From Gammaproteobacteria bacterium (lineage in GTDB: Bacteria > Pseudomonadota > Gammaproteobacteria > Burkholderiales > Burkholderiaceae_C), in the NCBI GenBank assembly GCA_025359085.1, contig JANYHL010000065.1, positions 1 to 40,577 on the forward strand: DNA of 40,577 bases, written 5' to 3'. Under the pieces are notes generated by a model, which did no database searches, had not been told where the DNA came from, and saw nothing but the letters and a program-made list of their open reading frames with translations. Shown in pieces: positions 14,968 to 24,000 of the stretch. How positions within the stretch are numbered: the stretch's first letter is position 1; each line of letters opens with the position of its first letter. A program made the translations under genes and the position numbers.

Positions 14968-16887
14968 CTAGCGTCTTTGCTGGCGATCTTCGGCCTCACG
15001 CTGAGGCTGGTCACCGTCATTTGCCCTGTCTCTTGGCCTGCCGGTGCCTGGCCGGGGCTTGGGGCCACGCGGCTGCAAGTCAGCGCCCGCTTCGGTTTGA
15101 GCAGCTGCTGACGGTGGTTTAGGGCTGGCCACCGGCGGCGCAGCTGGTGCGACTTGACGCACCGGTGGGGCGACCGCTGCCGGCAGTGCGACTCTCGGCG
15201 CGGGAACAGGGACCGACTGAGGCGGCGGCGAACGATGCGGCGGTACCGGTAGCGTCGGCACCGATGGCTCAATTTGCGGTGTGATGTGCTTTGTTTCGGG
15301 CGCGAGCACCGCTGCTTCGCTGGGTCGTGCACGCCGTTGCTCATTGCCTTGCGGTTGCGTCCAGCGCCGCGACTCGGGTGGGCGCATGACGGGTGACGGC
15401 GACGTGCCCTGCGGTGGCATGGCCGGGGTCGGCGTCACAGCGGGTGGGCTCACGGGGGCCACGGGCACAGGCGCCACCGGTACGGTGCGGCCACCCCTGG
15501 GCCGCTCGAACACACGAAGCGGCGGTTGATCCCCCGGGCCGCCCGCACCACGCACGCTTCGCTCGGTTGGTGCAACGGGCGGGACCCCGGCCAGCGGCGC
15601 GCGGACAAGAGCGTCCGGCGGCAGCCGAACGACCGCCCGGGACACCGGCTGCGACTGTACAAAGGTGGTCGTCGGCACGGCGATGACGGCACCGGGCACG
15701 CGCCGGTTGATGTAATCCTCGTGCCGCGAGTTGCTACTGTTGTGCTGGTAATGACGGTCGTAGCTGTTGTTGATCACATTGACATTGACCACCGTGTTGT
15801 TGCGGTTGACACGCTCGAAATAGCTGCGGCTCACCGGGAAGGCCGGGCGATAGACCTCGCGCGGCGCCAGCGGGAACCACGCGACACCACCCACCGGCGC
15901 ATTGGAGATGTTCAACTGGAAGTTATCGCCACCGACAAACACCACCAATGCCGGGGCGTAATAGGCGGGAGCGCGCCTGGGGCCCGGCACCCACGCCCAG
16001 GCGCCTCGCAAATGAGCCCAGCGCCCGTAATGGGATACCGCAAAACCCCAGGGCGCGTCGTCCACCCAGGTCCAGCCCCAGGGGTTGATCCAGGCCCAGT
16101 GGCCGTCGCGGTAAGGCGCCCAGCCGCCCACCACGCGACTCGGGATCCAGACCGGGCCATAGCTCGCATCCTCATGCCAAATTCCGTTGGCATCCAGATC
16201 CTGGTAACCGATGACGTCGGACGATACATAGCGCGCGGAGCGCGAGTTGTCGAACACGCGGTCGCGGTTGAGCGCCCATTGGTCGAATTCGTCCAGGGGC
16301 GGCGCGTCCAGAGAGTTATAGGTGCGCAAATCGGGTCGGTTGAAGCGATACGCCTGGCGCGCATCGACCGTGTAGGCGGCGCCTTGTCCCAGCACCTCGG
16401 CCTGGCCTGAGCGCACGATGACATCGGTCGCATGGCCGTCGGGGTCAACGGCTATGCGGTAGTCACCGGCTTGGCGCAGGGTCAAGGCGAGATTGGGCGC
16501 TTTAATTTCGATCAGTTGATCGGGCGCCAGGTGTCGCACCCGCACGCTCAAGCTGCCCTGCGTTAATTGCAATTGTGTGATTCGGTCGTCGAGATTGAGA
16601 ACCGAGACGCCGGTGTTGGCGTTCAAGCGGATCATGCTGCCGCCGAGTTCGACTTCAGCGCGCGCGTGCGCATCCACCCAGAGGCGGTCGCCATTGGCCA
16701 AGGTTCGATTGACCGTGGCTTCAACCCAATCGTTCTCACCGACGGGTGAGAAGCTGACCGCCCCCAGCGTGAAGGCCAGCCGCGCAGCGCGCGACGGCGG
16801 GTCGGCACTGGCGGCGCTGCTGAAAAGCAAAACGGCAATGCCAACGAGGAAAGAAAAAACGCGAATCCCGAGAGAGGGTCTCTTCAT
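14968..16887 (-). CDS. Exported FecR-domain protein with W/Y-rich middle and Pro-rich tail
   Basis: The start is the ATG at 16887 with AGGAG five bases upstream, giving 639 residues. A signal peptide (cleavage near SAASA, residue 30) precedes a FecR-like domain (about residues 35-180: ENDWVEATVNRTLANGDRLW, then VELGGSMIRLN). The middle (about 220-350) is rich in Trp, Tyr and Gly with repeated GxWxxxxPxG-like strings (WAWINPWGWTWVDDAPWG), as in DUF6600 proteins. A Tyr/Asn-rich stretch and a long Pro/Val/Ala-rich tail with many basic residues follow. The product is probably periplasmic or surface-exposed. FecR here is not next to a sigma factor, so a signalling role as in ferric citrate regulation is doubtful; an envelope structural or binding role is more likely. 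Confidence 0.85.
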   Translation of the reverse strand: MKRPSLGIRVFSFLVGIAVLLFSSAASADPPSRAARLAFTLGAVSFSPVGENDWVEATVNRTLANGDRLWVDAHARAEVELGGSMIRLNANTGVSVLNLDDRITQLQLTQGSLSVRVRHLAPDQLIEIKAPNLALTLRQAGDYRIAVDPDGHATDVIVRSGQAEVLGQGAAYTVDARQAYRFNRPDLRTYNSLDAPPLDEFDQWALNRDRVFDNSRSARYVSSDVIGYQDLDANGIWHEDASYGPVWIPSRVVGGWAPYRDGHWAWINPWGWTWVDDAPWGFAVSHYGRWAHLRGAWAWVPGPRRAPAYYAPALVVFVGGDNFQLNISNAPVGGVAWFPLAPREVYRPAFPVSRSYFERVNRNNTVVNVNVINNSYDRHYQHNSSNSRHEDYINRRVPGAVIAVPTTTFVQSQPVSRAVVRLPPDALVRAPLAGVPPVAPTERSVRGAGGPGDQPPLRVFERPRGGRTVPVAPVPVAPVSPPAVTPTPAMPPQGTSPSPVMRPPESRRWTQPQGNEQRRARPSEAAVLAPETKHITPQIEPSVPTLPVPPHRSPPPQSVPVPAPRVALPAAVAPPVRQVAPAAPPVASPKPPSAAAQTEAGADLQPRGPKPRPGTGRPRDRANDGDQPQREAEDRQQRR

Positions 16888-17081
16888 GACGACTCCTAAT
16901 ATGAAACAGCATGCGGGCGCAAGCGCCAAACCGCAACAGGCCGCGCCCCAACCTCTGCGCCAGTCGTTTGCCCTACCGCTATAACGCGGCACCCACCGGT
17001 TTCGCCACGCTCAATTACGATTGCTTGCAATTGTCGGCTACAGTCTGGGCGGCGCTGGCGTCCTCGACATTTCATCAAGTT

Positions 17082-18173
17082 TCAAGTATTTTTTGAAATC
17101 TTGATCGACGGAAACTTGGAAGAAAAGTCCTTGTTCTTGGCCGCAATTGATACCGCCACCTTGCGCGCCACTGCCTTGTAAATGCCAGCGACCTCGCCGT
17201 CGGGGTCGGACACCACGGTCGGGTGGCCGTTATCGGCCTGCAAACGAATCTGCATGTCCAGCGGCAAGGCACCCAGGTAGTCCATGCGGTAGTCAGCCGC
17301 CATCTTCTTGCCCCCATCGGCGCCGAAAATATGCTCTACGTGGCCGCAGTTGCTGCAGACATGCACGGCCATGTTTTCCACAATGCCCAGAATCGGCACG
17401 CCGACTTTCTCGAACATCTTGATGCCCTTTTTGGCATCGAGCAGCGCAATGTCCTGCGGCGTGGTGACGATCACCGCGCCGGTCATGGGCACGCGCTGGC
17501 TGAGCGTGAGTTGAATGTCGCCGGTGCCAGGGGGCATGTCGACGATCAAATAATCGAGATCGCGCCAGTTGGTTTGGCGCAGCAGTTGCTCCAGCGCTTG
17601 CGTCGCCATCGGACCGCGCCAGATCATGGCCTCGTCTTGTGCCACCAGAAAACCGATCGACATGACCTGCACGCCATAGTTTTCCAGCGGGTCCATGGTT
17701 TTGCCGTCGTCGCTCTCGGGCCGACCGTCAACGCCCATCATCATCGGAATGCTGGGGCCGTAAATGTCAGCATCAAGCAAACCGACACTGGCGCCCTCGG
17801 CAGCCAGTGCCAAGGCCAGGTTGACCGCCGTCGTGCTCTTGCCGACGCCGCCTTTGCCGGAGGCCACCGCCACAATGTTCTTGACTTTCGGCAACAATTG
17901 CACGCCGCGCTGCACCGCATGCGCCGCGATTTTCATGGTGATGTTGACCGAAACGTTGTTGACACCGGCCACCGCTTTGGCCGCCGCAATCAGGGCACTG
18001 CGAAAAGCGGGAATCTGGCTTTTGGCCGGGTAGCCCAGTTCCACGTCAAACGCCACATCACCGTCGCTGAGGGTCAGATTTCTGATGGACTTGGAGGCGA
18101 CAAAATCGGCTCCGGTATTGGGATCGAGCACACTCTTGAGAGCGTCCATCAGCGTCTGTTCTGTCACATTCAT
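17082..18173 (-). CDS. apbC: Mrp/ApbC-type iron-sulfur cluster carrier ATPase
   Basis: This 363-residue protein starts at the ATG at 18173, with AGGAG upstream. An N-terminal MIP18/DUF59-like domain (residues 5-80) precedes a P-loop NTPase with the deviant Walker A SGKGGVGKST (residues 105-114), the ADIYGPS switch and the DYLIVDMPPGTGD block. CSNC near the C-terminal third is the pair that holds a bridging [4Fe-4S] cluster in dimers. ApbC delivers clusters to apo-enzymes in the cytoplasm. Many Fe-S proteins are coded in this window, but the gene stands alone between the FecR-domain gene and csbD, so a specific link is not shown. Confidence 0.95.
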   Translation of the reverse strand: MNVTEQTLMDALKSVLDPNTGADFVASKSIRNLTLSDGDVAFDVELGYPAKSQIPAFRSALIAAAKAVAGVNNVSVNITMKIAAHAVQRGVQLLPKVKNIVAVASGKGGVGKSTTAVNLALALAAEGASVGLLDADIYGPSIPMMMGVDGRPESDDGKTMDPLENYGVQVMSIGFLVAQDEAMIWRGPMATQALEQLLRQTNWRDLDYLIVDMPPGTGDIQLTLSQRVPMTGAVIVTTPQDIALLDAKKGIKMFEKVGVPILGIVENMAVHVCSNCGHVEHIFGADGGKKMAADYRMDYLGALPLDMQIRLQADNGHPTVVSDPDGEVAGIYKAVARKVAVSIAAKNKDFSSKFPSIKISKNT

Positions 18174-18424
18174 TAATTTCTCCTGAGCCACATAGTCTAA
18201 CGAAGACAGTGTTGACCTTGTCTGACTGGGAGAATTGGGGTTGACCCCTGTTGCACCGGCACTGGTCTGGTTCTTTGCGCAGGCTGCATGGGGGCGCCAA
18301 AAAAAATACAGCGCTATGTATGCCAGCGTACAGAGAATGTCTGGACGACTGCCTAACATTAAACAGTGAGTCACAAAATGGCTCGCCCGTGTCGATATTC
18401 GTTTAACTCATTTAGGAATTCACC

Positions 18425-18631
18425 ATGAACAAGAATCAAGTCCAGGGTACCGTGAAAGACATCGCAGGCAAGGTCCAGGAAGAAGCTGGCAAATTAGTGG
18501 GCAACAAGGAGCAAGAAGCCAAGGGCATCCATAAGCAAGTCCAAGGCAAGGCAGAAAAGCGTCTCGGTGATGTCAAGGAAGTCGTCAAAGATGCCCACCA
18601 AGCGGTCAGGGATTCTGTCCACAAGCGATAA
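18425..18631 (+). CDS. CsbD-family small stress protein
   Basis: This 68-residue hydrophilic, Lys/Glu/Gln-rich protein has the CsbD pattern: MNKNQVQGTVKDIAGKVQEE near the start, then AGKLVGNKEQEAKG. It is predicted to be disordered or helical and has no catalytic residues. CsbD-like proteins are induced by general stress in many bacteria, but their biochemical action is unknown. AGGA lies nine bases before the ATG. The gene is transcribed away from apbC, with a 250-base shared upstream region. Confidence 0.92.
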   Translation: MNKNQVQGTVKDIAGKVQEEAGKLVGNKEQEAKGIHKQVQGKAEKRLGDVKEVVKDAHQAVRDSVHKR

Positions 18632-18641
18632 GCCAAGGCAG

Positions 18642-18660
18642 CGGGCAGATTGACTGCCCG
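18642..18660 (+). terminator. Hairpin after csbD
   Basis: CGGGCAG and CTGCCCG form a seven-base-pair stem with loop ATTGA, starting 11 bases after the csbD stop. A second six-base-pair hairpin (CGGGGC-AATC-GCCCCG, 18688-18703) follows. Neither is followed by a clear T tract, so termination is possible but not certain. Confidence 0.5.
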
Positions 18661-18808
18661 TCATTCGGAGCTGTCACCTCTATGGGACGGGGCAATCGCC
18701 CCGAACCGCGACGGGGGTGACGGTTATGGCCGTGGTCTGGCTGGGGGGTCGGTGAGCTGAAACTTCACCTGACTAAAATCAGCGACTGTCTTTGAAAGCC
18801 CAGCTGCC

Positions 18809-20911
18809 ATGCCACGCCAACTCTTCGTTACCACCGCCCTGCCCTACGCCAACGGCCACTTCCACATCGGCCACATCATGGAGTACATCCAGGCTGACAT
18901 CTGGGTGCGCTACCAGCGCATGATGGGCAACGCGGTGCACTTTGTCTGCGCTGACGACTGCCACGGGGCGCCGATCATGATTGCGGCCGAAAAAGCAGGC
19001 AAGACGCCGCAGCAGTTTGTGGCCGACATCGCGGCGGGCCGCAAGCCCTATCTGGAGGGTTTTCACATCGGTTTTGACAACTGGCATTCCACCGACGGCG
19101 TGGAAAACCACGAACTGGCGCAAGCGATTTACCTCGACCTGAAAGCTGCTGGCTTGATCGACACACGCGTCATCGCCCAGTTTTTTGACCTTGAGAAGAA
19201 CATGTTTTTGCCGGACCGTTTCATCAAGGGTGAGTGCCCCAAGTGCGGCGCCAAAGACCAGTATGGCGACAACTGTGAAGAATGCGGTGCGGTCTATAGC
19301 CCGACTGAATTGAAAAATCCGTATTCGGCCCTGACCGGTGGTGCACCCGTGCTGCGGGACTCAGAGCATTATTTTTTCAAGCTATCAGACCCGCGCTGTG
19401 TTGAATTTCTGGAACAGTGGACCCAAGACAGCAACCATCAAGGCCAAGCGCATCTGCAAGGCGAGGTCTACAACAAGATCAAGGAATGGCTGCTGCCGGA
19501 TGAAGACGGCAAGCGTGACCTGGGCGACTGGGACATCAGCCGTGATGCGCCTTACTTTGGCATCGAAATTCCCGATGCACCGGGCAAGTATTTTTATGTC
19601 TGGCTGGACGCGCCAATCGGCTACCTGGCCTCGCTGAAAAATCGCTTCGTCAAACTGGCGGCCGACGCTACGTTGGGCGCTCAGAACTACGACGCCTTCA
19701 TGGCCGACCCGGCGACCGAGCAGTACCACTTCATCGGCAAGGACATCATCACTTTTCACACCCTGTTCTGGCCCGCCATGCTGCATTTCAGCGGCCGCAA
19801 GACGCCCAATGCGATCTTTGTGCACGGCTTTTTGACGGTCAATAGCGAGAAAATGAGCAAGAGCCGCGGCACCGGTCTGGACCCGCTCAAGTACCTGAGC
19901 CTGGGCATGAACCCGGAGTGGCTGCGCTACTACCTGGCGACCAAGCTGACCGCACGCAACGAAGACGTGGAGTTCAGCCCGGAAGATTTCATGGCGCGCG
20001 TCAACAGCGACCTGGTCGGCAAATACGTGAACATTGCGTCACGCGCGGCCGGTTTTCTGGCCAAGCGCTTTGACGGCCAGCTGGGTGCCATCTCAAGCGA
20101 TGGAGCGGCGCTGCTGAAACAAATTCAAATTGAGCGCACCAGCATCGAGCAACTGTATGAGGGACGCGAATTTGCCAAGGCGCTGCGCGAGACCATGCTG
20201 CTGGCCGACCGGGTGAATGAGTATGTGGATGCCAACAAACCGTGGGAACTGGCCAAACAGGCCGGCATGGAGCCGCGCCTGCACGATGTGTGCACGGTCT
20301 GCATCGAAACCTTCCGGGCGCTCACGATTTACCTCAAACCGGTGCTGCCCGAACTGGCGGCGCAAGTGGAAGCGTTCTTGCAGATTGAGCCGCTCACTTT
20401 TGCCAGCATCAGCCAGCCCTTGGGCGCGGGCCACCGCATCGGCAACTACCAGCACCTGCTACAGCGCGTTGACATCAAGCAACTTCAAGCATTGTTTGAG
20501 CCTGTAGCCCCCGTGGAACCTGCGCAGACAGCTATTGAATTAATAGTACCAGGCGGTGAAGCCATCGCCCCAGAGATCGGCATGGACGACTTCAGCAAGA
20601 TCGACCTGCGCATTGCCAGGATCGTCAACTGTGAGCCGGTGCCAGGCTCCACCAAGCTGCTGCGTTTGACGCTCGACGTGGGTGAAGCGGCCACCCGCAA
20701 CGTCTTCAGCGGCATCGCCAGTGCCTACCAACCCGAACAACTGATCGGCAAACTCACGGTGTTGGTGGCCAACCTGGCGCCACGCAAGATGAAGTTCGGG
20801 ACCAGCGAAGGCATGGTGCTGTCGGCCAGCCACGCTGACCAGACAACCCACCCGGGCCTGTATGTGCTGGAACCGTTTGCCGGTGCGCAGCCTGGCATGC
20901 GGGTGCATTGA
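18809..20911 (+). CDS. metG: Methionyl-tRNA synthetase
   Basis: This 700-residue enzyme charges tRNA-Met with methionine using ATP. The class I motifs are visible: HIGH at residues 19-22 and KMSKS at 348-352. A zinc knuckle is formed by Cys143, Cys146, Cys156 and Cys159 (CPKCGAKD ... CEEC), as in the long MetG1 group. The anticodon-binding helical domain spans about 390-540. The C-terminal 110 residues form the tRNA-binding OB-fold domain ([20 protein letters not shown]), which also gives dimerisation in this group. The start ATG is supported by the usual family N-terminus ([16 protein letters not shown]). It is single and co-directional with csbD but probably not in its transcript. Confidence 0.98.
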   Translation: MPRQLFVTTALPYANGHFHIGHIMEYIQADIWVRYQRMMGNAVHFVCADDCHGAPIMIAAEKAGKTPQQFVADIAAGRKPYLEGFHIGFDNWHSTDGVENHELAQAIYLDLKAAGLIDTRVIAQFFDLEKNMFLPDRFIKGECPKCGAKDQYGDNCEECGAVYSPTELKNPYSALTGGAPVLRDSEHYFFKLSDPRCVEFLEQWTQDSNHQGQAHLQGEVYNKIKEWLLPDEDGKRDLGDWDISRDAPYFGIEIPDAPGKYFYVWLDAPIGYLASLKNRFVKLAADATLGAQNYDAFMADPATEQYHFIGKDIITFHTLFWPAMLHFSGRKTPNAIFVHGFLTVNSEKMSKSRGTGLDPLKYLSLGMNPEWLRYYLATKLTARNEDVEFSPEDFMARVNSDLVGKYVNIASRAAGFLAKRFDGQLGAISSDGAALLKQIQIERTSIEQLYEGREFAKALRETMLLADRVNEYVDANKPWELAKQAGMEPRLHDVCTVCIETFRALTIYLKPVLPELAAQVEAFLQIEPLTFASISQPLGAGHRIGNYQHLLQRVDIKQLQALFEPVAPVEPAQTAIELIVPGGEAIAPEIGMDDFSKIDLRIARIVNCEPVPGSTKLLRLTLDVGEAATRNVFSGIASAYQPEQLIGKLTVLVANLAPRKMKFGTSEGMVLSASHADQTTHPGLYVLEPFAGAQPGMRVH

Positions 20912-21033
20912 CAGCAGGGGGTCACAGGTCCGACGTCGCTGACCAGCGAAGGGCCACAGCGCCGGTCTCTGCAGCCGCCACCGGCGGACACTGTCGGAGC
21001 CGACATCGCCAGGGGGGAGAGGAGTTGGCTCAG

Positions 21034-21360
21034 TCATCGCGCAAGGGCAGCTTCAAGTTGCGCTTTGTTCATCGCGGAACGTCCCGCCAGACCGCGCTGT
21101 CTTGCCTCATTGCGAAGCTGAAGCACGGTTCGCCCGCCTGGTCCTTGGTGGGATCGCAAGCCACCACGCCGACCCGCAGAGATGTCGTTGATCGAAGAGG
21201 CGCTGGCGCTCACTGATTCACCGTGCTGCGCCCGCTCCTTGTTGACGACCCGCGCCGCGATCTCTTGGGCCACAGACTCAGGCTTGCCGCCTTCTAGCAG
21301 ACTATCCTTGATATGTGCGTACTGACGTTCGCGCTTGGCGCTCCAGGCTTTTTGTGGCAT
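21034..21360 (-). CDS. Small basic protein with Rho-N/SAP-like C-terminal helix pair
   Basis: This 108-residue protein starts at the ATG at 21360 (MPQKAWSAKRERQYAHIKDS), with AGGA upstream. The N-terminal half resembles small ChaB- or plasmid-stabilisation-annotated proteins (KRERQYAHIKDSLLEGGKPE, then AARVVNKERAQHGES). The C-terminal half (TVLQLRNEARQRGLAGRSAM followed by NKAQLEAALAR) has the pattern of the Rho N-terminal/SAP helix-extended-helix fold that binds nucleic acid. No toxin partner lies nearby. It is convergent with metG. Function is unknown; nucleic-acid binding is inferred. Confidence 0.75.
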   Translation of the reverse strand: MPQKAWSAKRERQYAHIKDSLLEGGKPESVAQEIAARVVNKERAQHGESVSASASSINDISAGRRGGLRSHQGPGGRTVLQLRNEARQRGLAGRSAMNKAQLEAALAR

Positions 21361-21437
21361 GACAAATCCTTGGGTATTGAAATTGGGTGGGGAAACTCCG
21401 GCCACTTAAGGCATGCTTTGGAAGCGGTCACGGCGGT

Positions 21438-22583
21438 TCACGCCCGCAGGAAGGACAGCAGCGCATCGTTGAACGCCTGCGCGTGCGACACGTTGAGCCC
21501 GTGCGGCGCACCGCTGACCCTTACCAGTTGGCTGTGAGGCACGGCGCGGTGAGTGCGCTGGCCCGAGCCTTCAAGGGGTACGATCGCGTCCGCGTCGCCG
21601 TGGATCACCAGCGTGGGCAATGTCACCTTCTTCAGGTCTTCGCGGAAGTCGGTCGTGCCGAACGAGTCCATGCACGCCAGCGCCGCATGCTGCGCCGACT
21701 GGAGGCACAGGGCGATCGCTTCGCCGCGCTGCGACTCGGTGACCTGAAGCACACCGTTGGCCGAGAAGAAATCCTCGGTGAATTGGTCAAAGAAGGAATT
21801 GCGGTCCTGCTCAAGTGCCCCCTTCATCTGTTGCGCCTTCTCGGGCGTGAGCGGTCCTTCGGGATTGTCGGGCGTCTTCATCAGGTACGGCGGCACAGCC
21901 GCGGCAAACACCACGCTGCGCAGGCGCGATTCGCCGTGCCGTGCGATATAGCGTGCCACTTCGCCCCCGCCCATCGAGAAACCCACCAGCGTCACGTCCT
22001 GCAGTCCGCACTGGTCCATAACGCGTTCCAGGTCGTCTGCCAGCACATCGTAGCTGTAACCTGATTCCGGTTTGTCTGAACGCCCGAAGCCCCGTCGGTC
22101 GTACGCCACCACACGATAGCCAGCGGCTTGAAGTACCGACACCTGCGGCTCCCAGGCCTGAGCTGACAGCGGCCAACCATGGATTAGCACCACCGGTCGA
22201 CCGCCGCCACCGCTGTCGTCAATGTGCAGGCGCACGGAGTTCGCGGGCGCTGTGTCGACGCTGTTCGCATCCTCTGTGCTTACAGTGGCCCCAGCGGCGG
22301 CTCCTCCCATTGCGCCGGCAACGGCACCCAACGTGGCCCCGATCAAAACCCCCACTGGGCCGGCCACCGCGACGCCGATGGCGGCGCCCGTGGCCGCACC
22401 TGCCACCATGCCGCCACCCATCAGCACCGAGTTGGCCTCGCGCTCTGCTTCATGGGGTTCCAGCGCAGTCTGCGCCGCAGTATTCGGATCCTGCGACGGA
22501 ATACCGTGGCCGGGGTTGGCCTGCTCGGCAAGGTCTTCATCGACAGGTTCGGTATTGGACGGCGGGGTGGTCAATGGATCCAT
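21438..22583 (-). CDS. Alpha/beta hydrolase with N-terminal glycine-zipper domain
   Basis: This 381-residue protein starts at the ATG at 22583 with AGGAGA upstream. The C-terminal 270 residues are an alpha/beta hydrolase of the non-haem chloroperoxidase/esterase type. Visible features are the oxyanion HGWPLSA, the nucleophile elbow GFSMGG (Ser203), an acid in HGDADAIVP (Asp330 or Asp332) and His361 in GAPHGLN. The first 115 residues are unlike the family: an acidic linker (1-50) then a long Gly/Ala-rich zipper (GGGMVAGAATGAAIG ... GGAAAGAT, about 55-100). Such zippers usually insert in membranes or oligomerise. The fusion suggests a membrane-associated hydrolase. The substrate is unknown. Confidence 0.88.
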   Translation of the reverse strand: MDPLTTPPSNTEPVDEDLAEQANPGHGIPSQDPNTAAQTALEPHEAEREANSVLMGGGMVAGAATGAAIGVAVAGPVGVLIGATLGAVAGAMGGAAAGATVSTEDANSVDTAPANSVRLHIDDSGGGGRPVVLIHGWPLSAQAWEPQVSVLQAAGYRVVAYDRRGFGRSDKPESGYSYDVLADDLERVMDQCGLQDVTLVGFSMGGGEVARYIARHGESRLRSVVFAAAVPPYLMKTPDNPEGPLTPEKAQQMKGALEQDRNSFFDQFTEDFFSANGVLQVTESQRGEAIALCLQSAQHAALACMDSFGTTDFREDLKKVTLPTLVIHGDADAIVPLEGSGQRTHRAVPHSQLVRVSGAPHGLNVSHAQAFNDALLSFLRA

Positions 22584-22911
22584 ATGTTTCTCCTGGTTCA
22601 GTTGAAGGTGGAATGAGCATGGGGCTCGGTCCGCAAGCTGTTGTGTGATGTTATGCCCTCGATAACGGCCCTGTCAGTGCGGAAGCGTACGGATGCTGAT
22701 CAACGTGCACAGTTCTCAACAGCGAATCCGCAATTCAGCTTTGGAGCTCCGTAGCCATCAGGATGCTCATGGTCATCTGTGCGTATGTGGGCTGGCGCAT
22801 CGACAACTCTAAAAATAAGGGGTGCAATAAAAGCCCGAATGGTGTGGCCTTGTTCCGGCGCGAGATTCGGTCCTTCGACTTTTATCAACTTGAATAAAAG
22901 AGGCACTTTAT
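22584..22911. other. Intergenic stretch without recognised gene
   Basis: Between the hydrolase start and the first recognisable relic of the broken hydrogenase-like complex I see no coding pattern, no strong hairpin with a T tract and no repeat. It holds the hydrolase promoter region and possibly decayed upstream parts of the large-subunit gene. Confidence 0.5.
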
Positions 22912-23063
22912 GAACTGACCGAGACGGCGGGCGACTGCTCGGCGCGCATGCGCGAAGTCGAGGCCTCGGTGGCCTGGCTTTTGCCATGCGCGACAACGCC
23001 ATTTCTGACTTTCCCATCTGCAACAAGAGTTTTGACCTCTCTTACTGCGGCAACGATCTATAA
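22912..23063 (+). pseudogene. Relic C-terminus of a HyfG-like large subunit (frameshifted)
   Basis: Two frames carry recognisable pieces. 22912-22980 reads ELTETAGDCSARMREVEASV, like the helical region before the end of HyfG-type large subunits. In a different frame, 22971-23063 reads GLAFAMRDNAISDFPICNKS and then FDLSYCGNDL before a stop. The latter aligns with the C-terminus of the intact large subunit at 34308-35867 (ISDFPICNKSFDLSY against VPDFPLINKSFNLSY). A frameshift separates the two pieces and everything upstream is lost. The stop is 17 bases before the small-subunit relic, the normal large-then-small order. As in the intact copy, no DPCxxC nickel motif is present. Confidence 0.72.
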
Positions 23064-23080
23064 AAGGCGGCACGCGCACC

Positions 23081-23557
23081 ATGTTCAAGTCCATCGCCGT
23101 TCGCAAGTCCCAGGCCACGCAATACATTGCTGATCTGCGGGCTGCAAAACCGGCGGGCTTTCGCGGCAAGCCCGTCATCGGCGATACCGCCTGCGCCAGC
23201 GGCTGCCAGGCCATTTGCCCGACTCAGGTGATTCAATTGCTGCCGGTGCAGATTGAGGGGTGCTATGGCATCGACATCGTCGCCAGCCCGCGCCACGCTG
23301 ACGGCCTGGTGCTGTCCGGCCCCATCACCCGCAACATGGGGCAAGCCCTGCAAATCTGTTGGGATGCCATTCCCGAACCGAAACTGGTAATTGCCGTGGG
23401 CGCCTGCGCCATCTCGGGCGGCGTGTTTGCCGACAGCGATGCACTCGACCGGGAGTTTCCGGACCGCTTCAAGCCTTCGTTGTACGTGCCGGGCTGCCCG
23501 GCGCATCCGTTGACCTTTATCTCGGGCATCATGGATTTGCTGGGGATTGCGGGGTAG
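23081..23557 (+). pseudogene. Degenerate ferredoxin/small-subunit fusion of a hydrogenase-like complex
   Basis: The frame is open for 158 residues but looks internally deleted. Residues 1-52 resemble the start of a HyfH/HycF-type ferredoxin (AAKPAGFRGKPVIGDTACAS, then GCQAICPTQVIQL). The cluster motif is shortened to Cys38-x3-Cys42-x3-Cys46-Pro instead of CxxCxxCxxxCP. It then jumps at about residue 60 into the C-terminal part of a NuoB/HyfI-like subunit (GIDIVASPRHADGLVLSGPI, then the GAC and VPGCP cysteines 109 and 139). The GSCNGCE segment that supplies two of four cluster ligands is missing. The C-terminal part aligns well with the intact HyfI-like protein at 33793-34311 (IKFVASPRHADMLLVTGPVS). 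It follows the large-subunit relic and could still be translated, but not as a normal electron carrier. Confidence 0.75.
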
Positions 23558-24000
23558 ATCGAGACTTCATTGAGCCATGGCGCCGTTCCGGTCGGGGTCG
23601 ATTCGTTTGGGTGGATGGCTGGAAGACGCAAAGCGGGCGCAGAGATCTCCAATTTGCCTTCTCCAAGCCGGCCAGTCGGCTACACATGACGACCATCTGC
23701 AGCCGGTCATGAACGACCGGTATGGCGCACCCACTTCAGTCAACCGAGATGCCTTGTCTGAGTGGGGGTTTTGGTGGTCATCGTGGCTGGGCGCCATTGA
23801 CTAACTGGCCATAGCGTCTGAGATCCAAGATCGTGTGGCGAGTTCCGGGAATAAACCTGCGTTTCCCTTACGATTTGTGCCATTTGATCGACCCTGTTGC
23901 GGCGTGCCTGGATTCGGCACGCCAAGGTCAATTTAGGCCAAACCAGTTGCAAATTCAAGACCCTCTTGCGCCAGGGGCACTGCCCGCCTCGCACTGCGGG
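23558..24000. other. Intergenic stretch with a GC hairpin, no gene seen
   Basis: No coding pattern is recognised. The stretch has a Comamonadaceae-like CCGG-rich repetitive look (for example GCCGGTCATGAACGACCGG near 23703). It also holds one perfect hairpin, GGCGTGCC-loop-GGCACGCC at 23901-23923, which lies about 78 bases past the methyltransferase stop. Confidence 0.5.
23901..23923 (-). terminator. Perfect 8-bp hairpin downstream of the methyltransferase gene
   Basis: GGCGTGCC (23901-23908) pairs with GGCACGCC (23916-23923) around a seven-base loop. Position past the stop of the leftward methyltransferase gene suits a transcription end. There is no T tract on the minus strand after it, so confidence is limited. 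Confidence 0.45.

Noticed and set aside
17223-18176. Plus-strand open frame of 317 codons
   Set aside because: Antisense shadow of apbC, whose P-loop and Fe-S motifs are unmistakable.
22700-23026. Minus-strand frame of 108 codons
   Set aside because: It overlaps the plus-strand large-subunit relic, which has recognisable similarity, and shows no family pattern.
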